This document shows positions 6,643 through 14,267 of a stretch of 17,870 nucleotides of DNA, piece by piece. Every line of letters starts with the position of its first letter. Position 1 is the stretch's first letter. Below the pieces are notes generated by a model. It did no database searches. It saw nothing but the letters and a program-made list of their open reading frames with translations, and had not been told where the DNA came from. A program made the translations under genes and the position numbers. This DNA is from Litorivivens sp041619575 (lineage in GTDB: Bacteria > Pseudomonadota > Gammaproteobacteria > Pseudomonadales > Spongiibacteraceae). The DNA lies in the NCBI GenBank assembly GCA_041619575.1, contig JBFKDP010000038.1, positions 1 to 17,870 on the forward strand, written 5' to 3'.

Positions 6643-9278
6643 TAGTGCATCAACTTGTACAGCACGTAGTGCAGGATGCCACCGTGACGGAAGTAGTCCA
6701 ACTCACTGGTGGTATCTATGCGCGAACGTGCCAAAACCTCATGGCGTGTACCGTCGTGCCGACTGACGGTTACCTTAAGCTGCATTCCCGGCGCAAGGCT
6801 ATCGCTCAAACATTCAACATCGACCTCTTCACTGCCATCAAGCTGTAGCATCTCTTCGTCGTTGTCGAGCTGGATAGGCATAACGCCCATGCCAATCAGG
6901 TTAGAGCGGTGAATACGTTCAAAACTTTCCGCAATGACCGCCTTAACGCCCAGTAGATTGGTGCCCTTGGCTGCCCAGTCCCGACTTGAACCGGTGCCGT
7001 ATTGCTCACCCGCGAAGATAACCAGTGGCTTGTTGTCCTTGCGATATTTCATCGCCGCATCAAAAATACTCATTTCCTCACCGGTCGGCATATACCGGGT
7101 GTAGCCACCCTCGCGCTCTACCATGTGATTGCGCAATCGCACATTGGCAAAGGTTCCGCGCATCATCACCTCGTGATTTCCGCGCCTTGAACCGTAGGAA
7201 TTAAAGTCTTTGGGCTCAACCCCCTGATCGCGCAGATAGCGCCCGGCAGGACTTTCCAGCGCTATCGCGCCAGCCGGAGAAATATGGTCGGTGGTCACGC
7301 TGTCGCCTAGCACCGCAAGAATACGCGCATTTTTAATGGCCGGAAATTCAGCCAGCGGCTCAGCCAGGTCATCAAAGAAGGTCGGGCAGTGAATATAAGT
7401 TGAGTCCCCCTCCCATTGATAAGTCTTGCCGGCCTCAACAGGTAGTGCACGCCATACTTCCGTGCCCTTGAAAACATCCGCGTAGGCTGCGTGAAACATG
7501 TCACCGTCAATTGAACCCCGGATCGCTTGAATTTCCTCAGCGCCGGGCCATAGGTCTTTCAAATAAACCGGCTGACCGTTGCTGTCCTCACCGAGAGGCT
7601 CCGATTCCAGGTCAATCAATGTCGTGCCTGCGATAGCAAAAGCAACCACTAGGGGCGGCGACGCCAACCAGGCTGCCCTTACATTGTTGTGAATACGTCC
7701 TTCAAAGTTGCGGTTACCGGAAAGTACTGCACTGACCACCGCATCTTCAGCGGCAATCGCTTCTTCTATCGGTTTTGCCAGGGGCCCGGAGTTCCCGATG
7801 CAGGTGGTACAGCCATAGCCGACCAGATTGAAGCCCAGTGCATCGAGATCTTCCTGCAATCCACTTTGCGCAAAATAGTCACTGACAACCTTTGAACCCG
7901 GTGCCAGCGAGGTTTTTACCCAGGGTTTAACCGCAAGACCACGTTTGCGCGCGGCCCGCGCCAACAAGCCAGCCGCCAGCATTACATCCGGGTTGGAGGT
8001 GTTGGTACAGGACGTGATCGCTGCAATCGCTACAGCCCCTTCCGGGATAGAGAGCCCAAGCTCGGGCACGGCCAGTTCGTCGCTCTCACTGCGACCGCGC
8101 TCCTTGATTACCGCTTGCATCGCGCGTCTCATATCACCCAGGGCAACTCTGTCTTGGGGACGTTTTGGTCCTGCCAGACTCGGCACAACCGTTGCAAGAT
8201 CCAGTGTCAGGTTCGCACTGAAAACCAAGTCAGCACTGTCATCGCGCCACAACGACTGCGCTTTGCAATAGTCTTCCACCAACTGAAGTGTAGACTCATC
8301 GCGACCGGTCAGGCGCATATATTCAATGACCTTGGCATCGACAGGAAAATAGCCGCAGGTCGCACCGAACTCAGGCGTCATATTGGCTATCGTCGCCCGA
8401 TCAGTGACCGCCAGTTGCGCCAGACCGCTGCCGTGAAATTCAACAAACTTGCCAACGACACCGTGCTTTCGCAGCATTTCGACGACGGTCAGCACCAAAT
8501 CGGTTGCCGTAACGCCTGGCCGTAATTTGCCCGTCAGTTCGACACCGACAACTTCCGGCAGCAACATGGACACCGGCTGCCCGAGCAATGCGGCCTCTGC
8601 TTCTATCCCACCGACACCCCAACCCAAGACGCCGAGACCATTAATCATCGGGGTGTGACTGTCGGTGCCGACAAGGGTGTCCGGATAGACCTCGGTCTCA
8701 CCATCTTCAGTCTTCTGCCACACCACCTGCCCCAAGTATTCGAGATTCACCTGGTGGCAGATACCCGTGCCCGGCGGCACGACCTGGAAGTTTTTAAAGG
8801 CCTGTTGACCCCATTTGAGAAAGCGGTAACGCTCGCGATTGCGCTCCATTTCCAGTTTCACGTTGTCACCAAAGGCCGTCTTTGACGCGTAGTGATCAAC
8901 GCTTACCGAATGGTCGATGACCAGGTCGACGGGAACCTGCGGGCTAATCTGGGAAACATCTCCACCGGCTTTTGCAACCGCCTCTCGCATAGCCGCCAAA
9001 TCCACGATTGCCGGTACGCCAGTGAAATCCTGCATCAACACGCGAGCAGGCGAAAAATTAATGTCTTGCCCCTGGGTCGGTTTATCTACCCAACTCAAAA
9101 AAGCATCAATATCAGCCTGATTTGCCGTGTCAGTAAAGTGACGCAATTGATTTTCGAGCAACACTTTCAGGGAATTGGGAAGACGCTGAACCCGATCGTC
9201 CTGGAGTTGCGATAAGGCGTAATAGCGATACGACTGATTGCCGGATTTCAAAGACTGACTAAAGGGCTTACCACTCAT
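6642..9278 (-). CDS. acnA: Aconitate hydratase A (AcnA/IRP1 type)
   Basis: This 878-residue cytosolic [4Fe-4S] enzyme interconverts citrate and isocitrate in the TCA and glyoxylate cycles. The cluster ligands are visible as Cys424 (ITSCTNTSNP) and Cys490/Cys493 (GYGCTTCIGNSG). Other signatures are DFTGVPAIVDLAAMR, GTDSHTPMINGLGVLGWGVG, the swivel-domain segment LGDSVTTDHISPAGAI and GSSRDWAAKGTNLLGVKAVI near the C-terminus. Length and order match the AcnA/IRP1 branch and not AcnB, where the swivel domain comes first. The start at 9278 has AAGGGAG about 9 bases upstream. gdhA lies upstream on the same strand across a 126-base gap containing two hairpins. Probably acnA has its own promoter there, but I see no convincing -35/-10 pair. 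Transcription should end at the hairpin and U-tract at 6598-6642. Confidence 0.97.
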   Translation of the reverse strand: MSGKPFSQSLKSGNQSYRYYALSQLQDDRVQRLPNSLKVLLENQLRHFTDTANQADIDAFLSWVDKPTQGQDINFSPARVLMQDFTGVPAIVDLAAMREAVAKAGGDVSQISPQVPVDLVIDHSVSVDHYASKTAFGDNVKLEMERNRERYRFLKWGQQAFKNFQVVPPGTGICHQVNLEYLGQVVWQKTEDGETEVYPDTLVGTDSHTPMINGLGVLGWGVGGIEAEAALLGQPVSMLLPEVVGVELTGKLRPGVTATDLVLTVVEMLRKHGVVGKFVEFHGSGLAQLAVTDRATIANMTPEFGATCGYFPVDAKVIEYMRLTGRDESTLQLVEDYCKAQSLWRDDSADLVFSANLTLDLATVVPSLAGPKRPQDRVALGDMRRAMQAVIKERGRSESDELAVPELGLSIPEGAVAIAAITSCTNTSNPDVMLAAGLLARAARKRGLAVKPWVKTSLAPGSKVVSDYFAQSGLQEDLDALGFNLVGYGCTTCIGNSGPLAKPIEEAIAAEDAVVSAVLSGNRNFEGRIHNNVRAAWLASPPLVVAFAIAGTTLIDLESEPLGEDSNGQPVYLKDLWPGAEEIQAIRGSIDGDMFHAAYADVFKGTEVWRALPVEAGKTYQWEGDSTYIHCPTFFDDLAEPLAEFPAIKNARILAVLGDSVTTDHISPAGAIALESPAGRYLRDQGVEPKDFNSYGSRRGNHEVMMRGTFANVRLRNHMVEREGGYTRYMPTGEEMSIFDAAMKYRKDNKPLVIFAGEQYGTGSSRDWAAKGTNLLGVKAVIAESFERIHRSNLIGMGVMPIQLDNDEEMLQLDGSEEVDVECLSDSLAPGMQLKVTVSRHDGTRHEVLARSRIDTTSELDYFRHGGILHYVLYKLMH

Positions 9279-9318
9279 TGCAATCGACTCCCTTACTCTT
9301 CTGATGACGCGTAGTTGT

Positions 9319-9336
9319 GCAGAGCTATGGCCCTGC
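9319..9336 (-). other. Hairpin in the acnA leader
   Basis: GCAGAGC (9319-9325), loop TATG, GCCCTGC (9330-9336) forms a 7-bp stem, with one G-U pair in the minus-strand RNA. It lies about 40 bases upstream of the acnA ATG. The loop is not the CAGUG loop of an iron-responsive element. Its role is unknown. Confidence 0.35.
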
Positions 9337-9350
9337 GCTATGACTATAGA

Positions 9351-9368
9351 CTACAGGTTTGCCTGCAG
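9351..9368. other. Dyad in the gdhA-acnA gap
   Basis: CTACAGG (9351-9357), TTTG, CCTGCAG (9362-9368) is an inverted repeat of 7 bp with one mismatch (G-U in the minus-strand RNA). It sits 37 bases past the gdhA stop. No U-tract follows on the minus strand, so it is a weak terminator at best. It could be an operator for acnA or simply stabilise the end of the gdhA mRNA. Confidence 0.3.
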
Positions 9369-9404
9369 CAGAAAAACTCCGCCTGCACCGCCAGCGCGTC
9401 GCGA

Positions 9405-10760
9405 TCACACAACACCAAAGGCCAACATCGCATCCGCAACACGCTTGAAGCCGGCAATATTGGCGCCTTTAGCATAATCCACATAACCGTCGCTCTGGGT
9501 GGCATACTCCAGGCAATTCGCGTGAATATTTTTCATAATTTCGCGTAACTGCTCTTGCAACTCCGCCTCCTTCCAGGCGACACGGGCGCTGTTTTGACTC
9601 ATTTCCAGACCAGATACCGCTACGCCCCCCGCGTTGGCTGCTTTCGCAGGGCCAAACAGCACTTTGGCATCCCTGAAAACCTTCACACCTTCATTTGAGG
9701 TTGGCATATTGGCTCCCTCCGCAACGAGCTTGACGCCATTCTCAACCAATTTGCGCGCATCATCACTGCCGATCTCATTCTGAGTGGCACAGGGAAGGGC
9801 AATATCACAAGGAATAGACCAGGGCCGTTCGTCACTGTGAAAGCTAGCCGAGGGAAACTCCTGTACATACTCCTCGATACGTCCCCGGCGATGTCCTTTG
9901 TGCGCCTTAACCCACTCAACTTTTTCCTGCGTTAATCCGTCCGGGTCGTGAATATAGCCGCCAGAATCCGAAAGCGTCAGCACTTTGGCACCCAGTGCAA
10001 TGGCCTTTTCCGCCGCATGGGTAGCAACGTTGCCTGAGCCGGAAATAACCACGGTCTTGCCTTCCAAGGTCTGCCCTTCCTCGGCGAGCATATCTTCAAC
10101 GAAATACACCACGCCGTAGCCTGTTGCCTCGGTTCGCACGAGAGAACCGCCCCAACCCACGCCCTTGCCGGTCAGGACCCCCACATAGCGATTGGTAATG
10201 CGCTTGTACTGACCGAACATATATCCAATCTCGCGGGCACCGACGCCAATATCGCCGGCGGGCACATCGGTATCCTCGCCAACGTGACGGTAGAGTTCGG
10301 TCATAAACGATTGGCAAAAGCGCATGACTTCGTTGTCGGATTTTCCTTTGGGATTAAAATCCGAGCCGCCTTTGCCACCGCCCATCGGCAGCCCCGTCAG
10401 ACTGTTCTTAAAAGTCTGCTCAAAGGCTAGGAACTTCAGGATGCTCTGATTGACAGTTTTGTGAAAACGGATACCACCCTTGTAGGGCCCGATGGAATTG
10501 TTGTTCTGCACCCGGTAGCCACGCTGAACGCGCACATTTCCTTTATCGTCTTCCCAACATACGCGAAAGGATATAACCCGGTCCGGCTCGGCAATACGCC
10601 GCAGAATCTGGGCTTCATGGTAAACTTCCTTGTCTTCGATAAAATCGAAGATATCAACAGCGACTTCGTAAACGGCCTGATGGAACTCGGTCTCACCGGG
10701 ATTGCGGCGCACTACGCCGTCCATAAACTGTTCTAAGTTGACATGATCACTCGTTGCCAT
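9405..10760 (-). CDS. gdhA: NADP-type hexameric glutamate dehydrogenase
   Basis: This 451-residue cytosolic enzyme makes glutamate from 2-oxoglutarate and ammonium, usually with NADPH. Glutamate-binding and catalytic segments are clear: GYRVQNNNSIGPYKGGIRFH (Lys94), LPMGGGKGGSDF (catalytic Lys130) and PAGDIGVGAREIG (Asp170). The Rossmann domain begins at VVISGSGNVATHAAEKA, with LSDSGGYIHD after it. The Ser after the Asp in that strand is typical of NADP-preferring bacterial GdhA. NPKGKSDNEVMRFCQSFM and GVGWGGSLVRTEATGYG fit the small hexameric class. Length matches E. coli GdhA. The ATG at 10760 has GGAG 9-12 bases upstream. It is divergent from the methyltransferase gene with a very short shared 5' region, so the promoters probably overlap. 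No clear intrinsic terminator follows the TGA. Confidence 0.96.
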   Translation of the reverse strand: MATSDHVNLEQFMDGVVRRNPGETEFHQAVYEVAVDIFDFIEDKEVYHEAQILRRIAEPDRVISFRVCWEDDKGNVRVQRGYRVQNNNSIGPYKGGIRFHKTVNQSILKFLAFEQTFKNSLTGLPMGGGKGGSDFNPKGKSDNEVMRFCQSFMTELYRHVGEDTDVPAGDIGVGAREIGYMFGQYKRITNRYVGVLTGKGVGWGGSLVRTEATGYGVVYFVEDMLAEEGQTLEGKTVVISGSGNVATHAAEKAIALGAKVLTLSDSGGYIHDPDGLTQEKVEWVKAHKGHRRGRIEEYVQEFPSASFHSDERPWSIPCDIALPCATQNEIGSDDARKLVENGVKLVAEGANMPTSNEGVKVFRDAKVLFGPAKAANAGGVAVSGLEMSQNSARVAWKEAELQEQLREIMKNIHANCLEYATQSDGYVDYAKGANIAGFKRVADAMLAFGVV

Positions 10761-10804
10761 GGTGCTTCTCCGCGCTTTATTCTTGTTTATACCGCTTAAG
10801 CAGT

Positions 10805-12055
10805 ATGGACGCCGCAGCCATAAACTTCAAAGCAGGCTATACCGAGCCATTACATTTACACCCCATGACAGCGACCCATCACCAACAAAGGCTGTACGCC
10901 CTGAGTCAGTGCCTGCTGGAGCACCAGGCCCTGTGGCGCTGCCAACCTTTTATCTGCTCACCGGACTGGGCCAACAGCCAGCCGCAACTTGCGCACACCG
11001 TTTCCCAGTTTGATGACAACACGCTCGCCGCCTGTCAGGCCAGTGATCAGGCTTTGCGGCAGGCATTGGCGCACGCTCTGCCCTCGCTCTGCGCGCAACT
11101 GGAATCACTGTGCGAGGTGCCAGAAACAAGACCTCCGCAAAGGCGGCATCCCCCGCCCGATATTCCCGGACGGAAATGGCAGCAGATAGAACTCTTCAGC
11201 CACAGCATTAAACAGGTGAGCAAGCCTCTACTCGAATGGTGCGCCGGCAAGGCGCATCTGGGCAGATACCTCGCAGTAATCCATGATCAGCCTGTGGTAT
11301 CACTGGAGATAGATAGCGCCCTGGTCGAGGAAGGCCGGAATCTGGCAGCACGTGAGCGGATAAATCTTCAAATGCGCCAATGTGATGTCTTAGCCGACGG
11401 CAGTACTGCCCTGTCACCTCACACGCACGCCGTGGCCTTGCATGCATGTGGCGGACTCCACCGCCGACTGCTGAGCGCAGGCAGCGACATGGAAGTCGCC
11501 CGCATCAGCTGGTCCCCCTGCTGCTATCACAAATTTATTGAGGGGGAATTCAGCCCCCTTTCCGACGCGGGACGTGTCGCTGGCCTGGAACTAAGGCTTG
11601 CGGAAATTCGTGGCGCCGTGCGCCAGAATACAACGGCCGGAAAAGCCGAGCGGGAAAGACACCATAAATTGCAGGCCTGGAAACTTGGCTTTGATGCCTT
11701 GCAGCGTGAACTGCGCGGGCTCGACGAGTACTTACCCACACCACCGGTATCGGCCACCCTTGCCAAAGGCAGCTTTAGTGATTTCTGCAAACATATGGCG
11801 GAACGTAAGCAAGTAACACTGCCACAAAACCTAGAATTCGGCAGCTACGAATCCCGTGGGCAAGCCGCTTATCACCGAGTCGCCAGACAGGAGCTGGTTC
11901 GCGAATTGTTTCGCAGACCGTTGGAGCTGTGGCTGGCATTAGACGAGATAGTGTTTCTTGAAGAGCACGGCTATTTCTGCGAGCTCAGTTGTTTTTGCAA
12001 CGATAGGATTACACCGCGAAATCTGTTTATCGATGCAAAACGCATTGGCCGATAA
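10805..12055 (+). CDS. METTL25/RRNAD1-like class I SAM methyltransferase
   Basis: This encodes 416 residues from the ATG at 10805. A glycine-rich SAM motif I reads LLEWCAGKAHLGRYLA (142-157). It is followed by the acidic end of strand 2 (VVSLEIDSALVEEG) and QCDVL. ALHACGGLHRRLL (211-223) and SPCCYHKF (237-244) are the hallmark HxCG and CCYH segments of the Methyltransf_32 family. That family contains eukaryotic METTL25/RRNAD1 and many uncharacterised proteobacterial proteins. The bacterial substrate is not known; RNA or protein methylation are both possible. The N-terminal 120 residues are mostly helical and not recognised. The frame is open upstream to 10754, overlapping the gdhA start. The ATG at 10865 is an alternative, and none of the starts has a good ribosome binding site. 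The gene ends 11 bases before a strong terminator hairpin shared with the catabolic operon. Confidence 0.8.
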   Translation: MDAAAINFKAGYTEPLHLHPMTATHHQQRLYALSQCLLEHQALWRCQPFICSPDWANSQPQLAHTVSQFDDNTLAACQASDQALRQALAHALPSLCAQLESLCEVPETRPPQRRHPPPDIPGRKWQQIELFSHSIKQVSKPLLEWCAGKAHLGRYLAVIHDQPVVSLEIDSALVEEGRNLAARERINLQMRQCDVLADGSTALSPHTHAVALHACGGLHRRLLSAGSDMEVARISWSPCCYHKFIEGEFSPLSDAGRVAGLELRLAEIRGAVRQNTTAGKAERERHHKLQAWKLGFDALQRELRGLDEYLPTPPVSATLAKGSFSDFCKHMAERKQVTLPQNLEFGSYESRGQAAYHRVARQELVRELFRRPLELWLALDEIVFLEEHGYFCELSCFCNDRITPRNLFIDAKRIGR

Positions 12056-12063
12056 GCAGGCAC

Positions 12064-12088
12064 AAAAAAGCCCGGCACACCGGGCTTT
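12064..12088. terminator. Bidirectional intrinsic terminator
   Basis: AAAGCCCGG (12067-12075), loop CACA, CCGGGCTTT (12080-12088) is a perfect 9-bp stem. On the minus strand it is followed by TTTTTT (complement of 12069-12064), so it ends the catabolic operon 20 bases after the aldolase stop. On the plus strand it follows the methyltransferase stop by 11 bases, with only TTT after the GC part of the stem. It therefore serves the minus strand better. Confidence 0.85.
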
Positions 12089-12107
12089 CAAGTCTTCCAG
12101 TACTGGC

Positions 12108-13136
12108 TTACAGCTTGCCTTGCTCCTTGGCCATATCCAGGGCCAGATCCTCAATCATGTCTTCCTGACCGCCAACCGTGCGCCGGCGACCCAGTTCAAC
12201 AAGAATATCTCGAGATGACACGCCGTACTTCTTGCTGGCGCGCTGAGCAAACAGCAAGAAGGAGGAGTAAACGCCAGCGTAGCCCAACACCAGCGAATCG
12301 CGGTCGATGCGAATGGGCTGATCCATCATGGGTACAATAATCTCTTCCGAGACATCCATAATTTTGTACAAGTCAATGCCGTGCACAACGCCCATGCGGT
12401 CAGCCACAGCAGTAAACACCTCGAGTGGTGTATTACCCGCACCGGCACCCAAGCCACCAACAGAACCGTCGATGCGATTAGCGCCGTTTTCAACGGCAAC
12501 CAGTGAGTTCCAGACACCCAGACTCAAATTGTGGTGAGCGTGAAAGCCCAATTCGGTTTCAGGTTTGAGTTCGCGCCGCAGCAAGCTGATACGCGCCGCA
12601 ACATCGTCTGGCAGCATGTAGCCCGCCGAATCGGTACAGTAAATACAGTTGGCACCATAGGATTCCATCAGCTTCGCCTGTTCCAGAATTTCTTCTGGCT
12701 CAATCATATGCGCCATCATCAGGAAGCCGACGGTATCCAGCCCCATATCAGCAGCCATATGAATATGCTGTTCGGATACATCTGCCTCGGTGCAGTGCGT
12801 CGCAACACGAATGGTGGTCACACCGCAGTCTACGGCCATTTTCAGGTGGTCGACGGTGCCGATACCGGGCAATAGCAGCGCTGAAATTTTGGCGTTTTTA
12901 ACCACACCACAGACCGCTTTCAAATATTCTTCATCGCTATGGGCGGGAAAACCGTAGTTGACCGAAGTGCCACCCAAGCCATCGCCGTGAGTGACCTCGA
13001 TCATGGGCATGCCTGCTTCGTCCAAGCCCTTGGCAACCGCAACCATCTCATCAAGGCTAATCTTGTGCTGCTTGGCGTGCATACCATCGCGCAGACACAT
13101 ATCGTGCAGGGTGACTTTCTTACCTTTCAGATCCAT
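12108..13136 (-). CDS. dmpG: 4-hydroxy-2-oxoacid aldolase (DmpG/BphI/TesG/HsaF family)
   Basis: This 342-residue metal-dependent class II aldolase splits 4-hydroxy-2-oxovalerate (or the C6 homologue in steroid pathways) into pyruvate and an aldehyde. The residues known for BphI are all present at the same numbers: Arg16, Asp17 and His20 (CLRDGMH), metal ligands His199 and His201 (GFHAHHN), and Tyr290 (GYAGVY). The C-terminal part, VSSRDILVELGRRRTVGGQ, belongs to the communication domain that contacts the aldehyde dehydrogenase partner. AGAGGA lies about 7 bases before the ATG. It is the last gene of the minus-strand operon, with a terminator just after it. In most meta-cleavage operons this gene closely follows or precedes its dehydrogenase partner. 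Here a 143-base gap with a repeat element separates them. Whether acetaldehyde or propionaldehyde is released cannot be read from the sequence. Confidence 0.95.
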   Translation of the reverse strand: MDLKGKKVTLHDMCLRDGMHAKQHKISLDEMVAVAKGLDEAGMPMIEVTHGDGLGGTSVNYGFPAHSDEEYLKAVCGVVKNAKISALLLPGIGTVDHLKMAVDCGVTTIRVATHCTEADVSEQHIHMAADMGLDTVGFLMMAHMIEPEEILEQAKLMESYGANCIYCTDSAGYMLPDDVAARISLLRRELKPETELGFHAHHNLSLGVWNSLVAVENGANRIDGSVGGLGAGAGNTPLEVFTAVADRMGVVHGIDLYKIMDVSEEIIVPMMDQPIRIDRDSLVLGYAGVYSSFLLFAQRASKKYGVSSRDILVELGRRRTVGGQEDMIEDLALDMAKEQGKL

Positions 13137-13162
13137 TTTTTGTTCCTCTGTTTAATCCACTG

Positions 13163-13267
13163 CGTCATTGCGAGGAGCCTTTTCCACCGGAAAAGGCGAC
13201 GTGACAATCTCAACCTGCTGCTTACCTTCCAGGAACATGCCTCGTCGCTGTGCTCCGTACAATGACG
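13163..13267. repeat. Inverted-repeat element with CGTCATTG ends (dispersed-repeat type)
   Basis: The left end CGTCATTGCGAGGAGC (13163-13178) and the right end (complement of 13252-13267) match at 13 of 16 positions. Both ends are followed internally by GCGACG (13196-13201, and the complement of 13243-13248). Inside the left half is a perfect 9-bp hairpin: GCCTTTTCC (13177-13185), loop ACC, GGAAAAGGC (13189-13197). Then GCGACGTGACAATCTC follows, whose CAAT pairs with ATTG at 13167. From memory, this resembles a palindromic dispersed repeat found in many proteobacterial genomes (CGTCATTGCGAGGAGC...GCAATCTC). It carries no ORF, so it would be a non-autonomous or REP-like unit. It fills most of the gap between the dehydrogenase and aldolase genes and would be transcribed as a long stem-loop. 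Confidence 0.65.
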
Positions 13268-13279
13268 GGAGCAATATGC

Positions 13280-14197
13280 TTAGGCCGCTACCGTCGGACG
13301 TGGTTCGAAGCGTCCGGACTGAATTTCCTGCGCGTACATTTCAGCCGTGCGCAGCCCTGCAGCGGTCATGATGTCGAGATTGCCCGCGTATTTCGGCAGG
13401 AAGTCGCCCAGACCCTCAACTTCCATATAAATCGAGACCCGTTTGCCATCGAAAATCGGACCGTTTTTCAATTTGTAACCCGGAACGTACTTCTGCACTT
13501 CCACAATCATCTCGTCGACCGACTTGCGGATCGCATCCTGATCGGGTTCACCTTCAGTCAGACAGTGAATCGTATCGCGCATAATCAGCGGCGGCTCAGC
13601 GGGATTGATGATAATGATCGCCTTGCCTTTGTCGGCACCACCCACAGATTCAATGCCATTGGCTGTTGTGCGTGTAAATTCGTCAATATTTTTACGCGTT
13701 CCCGGGCCTGCCGATTTTGAGCTGACTGTAGCCACGATTTCGCCGTAGGTGACCTTTTGGACTCGTGAAACGGCCGCAACCATGGGAATAGTTGCCTGCC
13801 CACCACAGGTCACCATATTGACGTTCATCGCCTGCGCTTCCACCGCCGCCGACAAGTTCACTGGCGGCACACAGAACGGGCCGATTGCCGCGGGCGTCAA
13901 GTCGATCATGACCGCACCCTTTTCGTTGACCTTGCGCGAATTTTCCGCGTGCACATAGGCGGACGTCGCATCGAAGCAGATCTGAACACCGTCTTCTTTC
14001 ATTGTCGGCAGCATGCCGTCAACGCCGTCTGCGGTGGTCTTCAGGCCCAGTTCAGCCGCTCGCGCCAGACCGGGGGAATCGGGCACCACACCGACCATCC
14101 AAACGGGTTCGATATACTCGGAGCGCAGCGCCTTGATTAGCAGATCAGTGCCTATATTTCCTGGACCGATGATCGCTGCCTTGATTTTTTCAGCCAT
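13280..14197 (-). CDS. dmpF: Acylating acetaldehyde/propionaldehyde dehydrogenase (DmpF/BphJ/TesF/HsaG family)
   Basis: This 305-residue NAD-dependent enzyme oxidises the aldehyde released by the aldolase to its acyl-CoA. GPGNIG at 11-16 is the dinucleotide-binding turn. The catalytic cysteine is Cys131 (NMVTCGGQATIPM), the same number as in BphJ. SKSAGPGTRKNIDEFTRTTA and IIINPAEPPLIMRDTIHCL are characteristic of this short family. The start is set at ATG 14197, because GAGAGAGAG lies upstream and the protein then begins MAEKIKAAIIGPG. The frame is open to 14296, but that extension reads through a REP-like palindrome and is unlikely to be coding. The partner enzyme is the aldolase gene downstream, and the two families form a heterotetramer that channels the aldehyde. 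Both flanking gaps carry palindromic elements, unlike the tight junctions upstream. Confidence 0.95.
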   Translation of the reverse strand: MAEKIKAAIIGPGNIGTDLLIKALRSEYIEPVWMVGVVPDSPGLARAAELGLKTTADGVDGMLPTMKEDGVQICFDATSAYVHAENSRKVNEKGAVMIDLTPAAIGPFCVPPVNLSAAVEAQAMNVNMVTCGGQATIPMVAAVSRVQKVTYGEIVATVSSKSAGPGTRKNIDEFTRTTANGIESVGGADKGKAIIIINPAEPPLIMRDTIHCLTEGEPDQDAIRKSVDEMIVEVQKYVPGYKLKNGPIFDGKRVSIYMEVEGLGDFLPKYAGNLDIMTAAGLRTAEMYAQEIQSGRFEPRPTVAA

Positions 14198-14224
14198 GAT
14201 GTACTCTCTCTCAATTGATCTGCT

Positions 14225-14258
14225 CTCACCGAACCCTCTTCCAACAAGAGACAGTGAG
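14225..14258. repeat. REP-like imperfect palindrome between hydratase and dehydrogenase genes
   Basis: CTCAC (14225-14229) pairs with GTGAG (14254-14258), and CTCTT (14236-14240) pairs with AAGAG (14246-14250), around loop CCAAC. On the minus strand it reads GGAAGAGGGTTCGGTGAG, which resembles the widespread GGGAGAGGGTTAGGGTGAGG type of intergenic repeat. It lies 28 bases upstream of the dehydrogenase ATG and 9 bases past the hydratase stop. There is no U-tract, so it is more likely an mRNA-stabilising or repeat unit than a terminator. Confidence 0.4.
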
Positions 14259-14267
14259 GGGGAAACT

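Noticed and set aside
9319..9336. Iron-responsive-element-like hairpin upstream of aconitase
   Set aside because: The loop is CAUA in the mRNA, with no CAGUGN loop and no bulged C, so the resemblance ends at being a hairpin.
13250..13720. Plus-strand open frame of 156 codons starting in the repeat element
   Set aside because: It runs antisense through the well-supported dehydrogenase gene and contains no motif. The repeat gives it only an incidental start.
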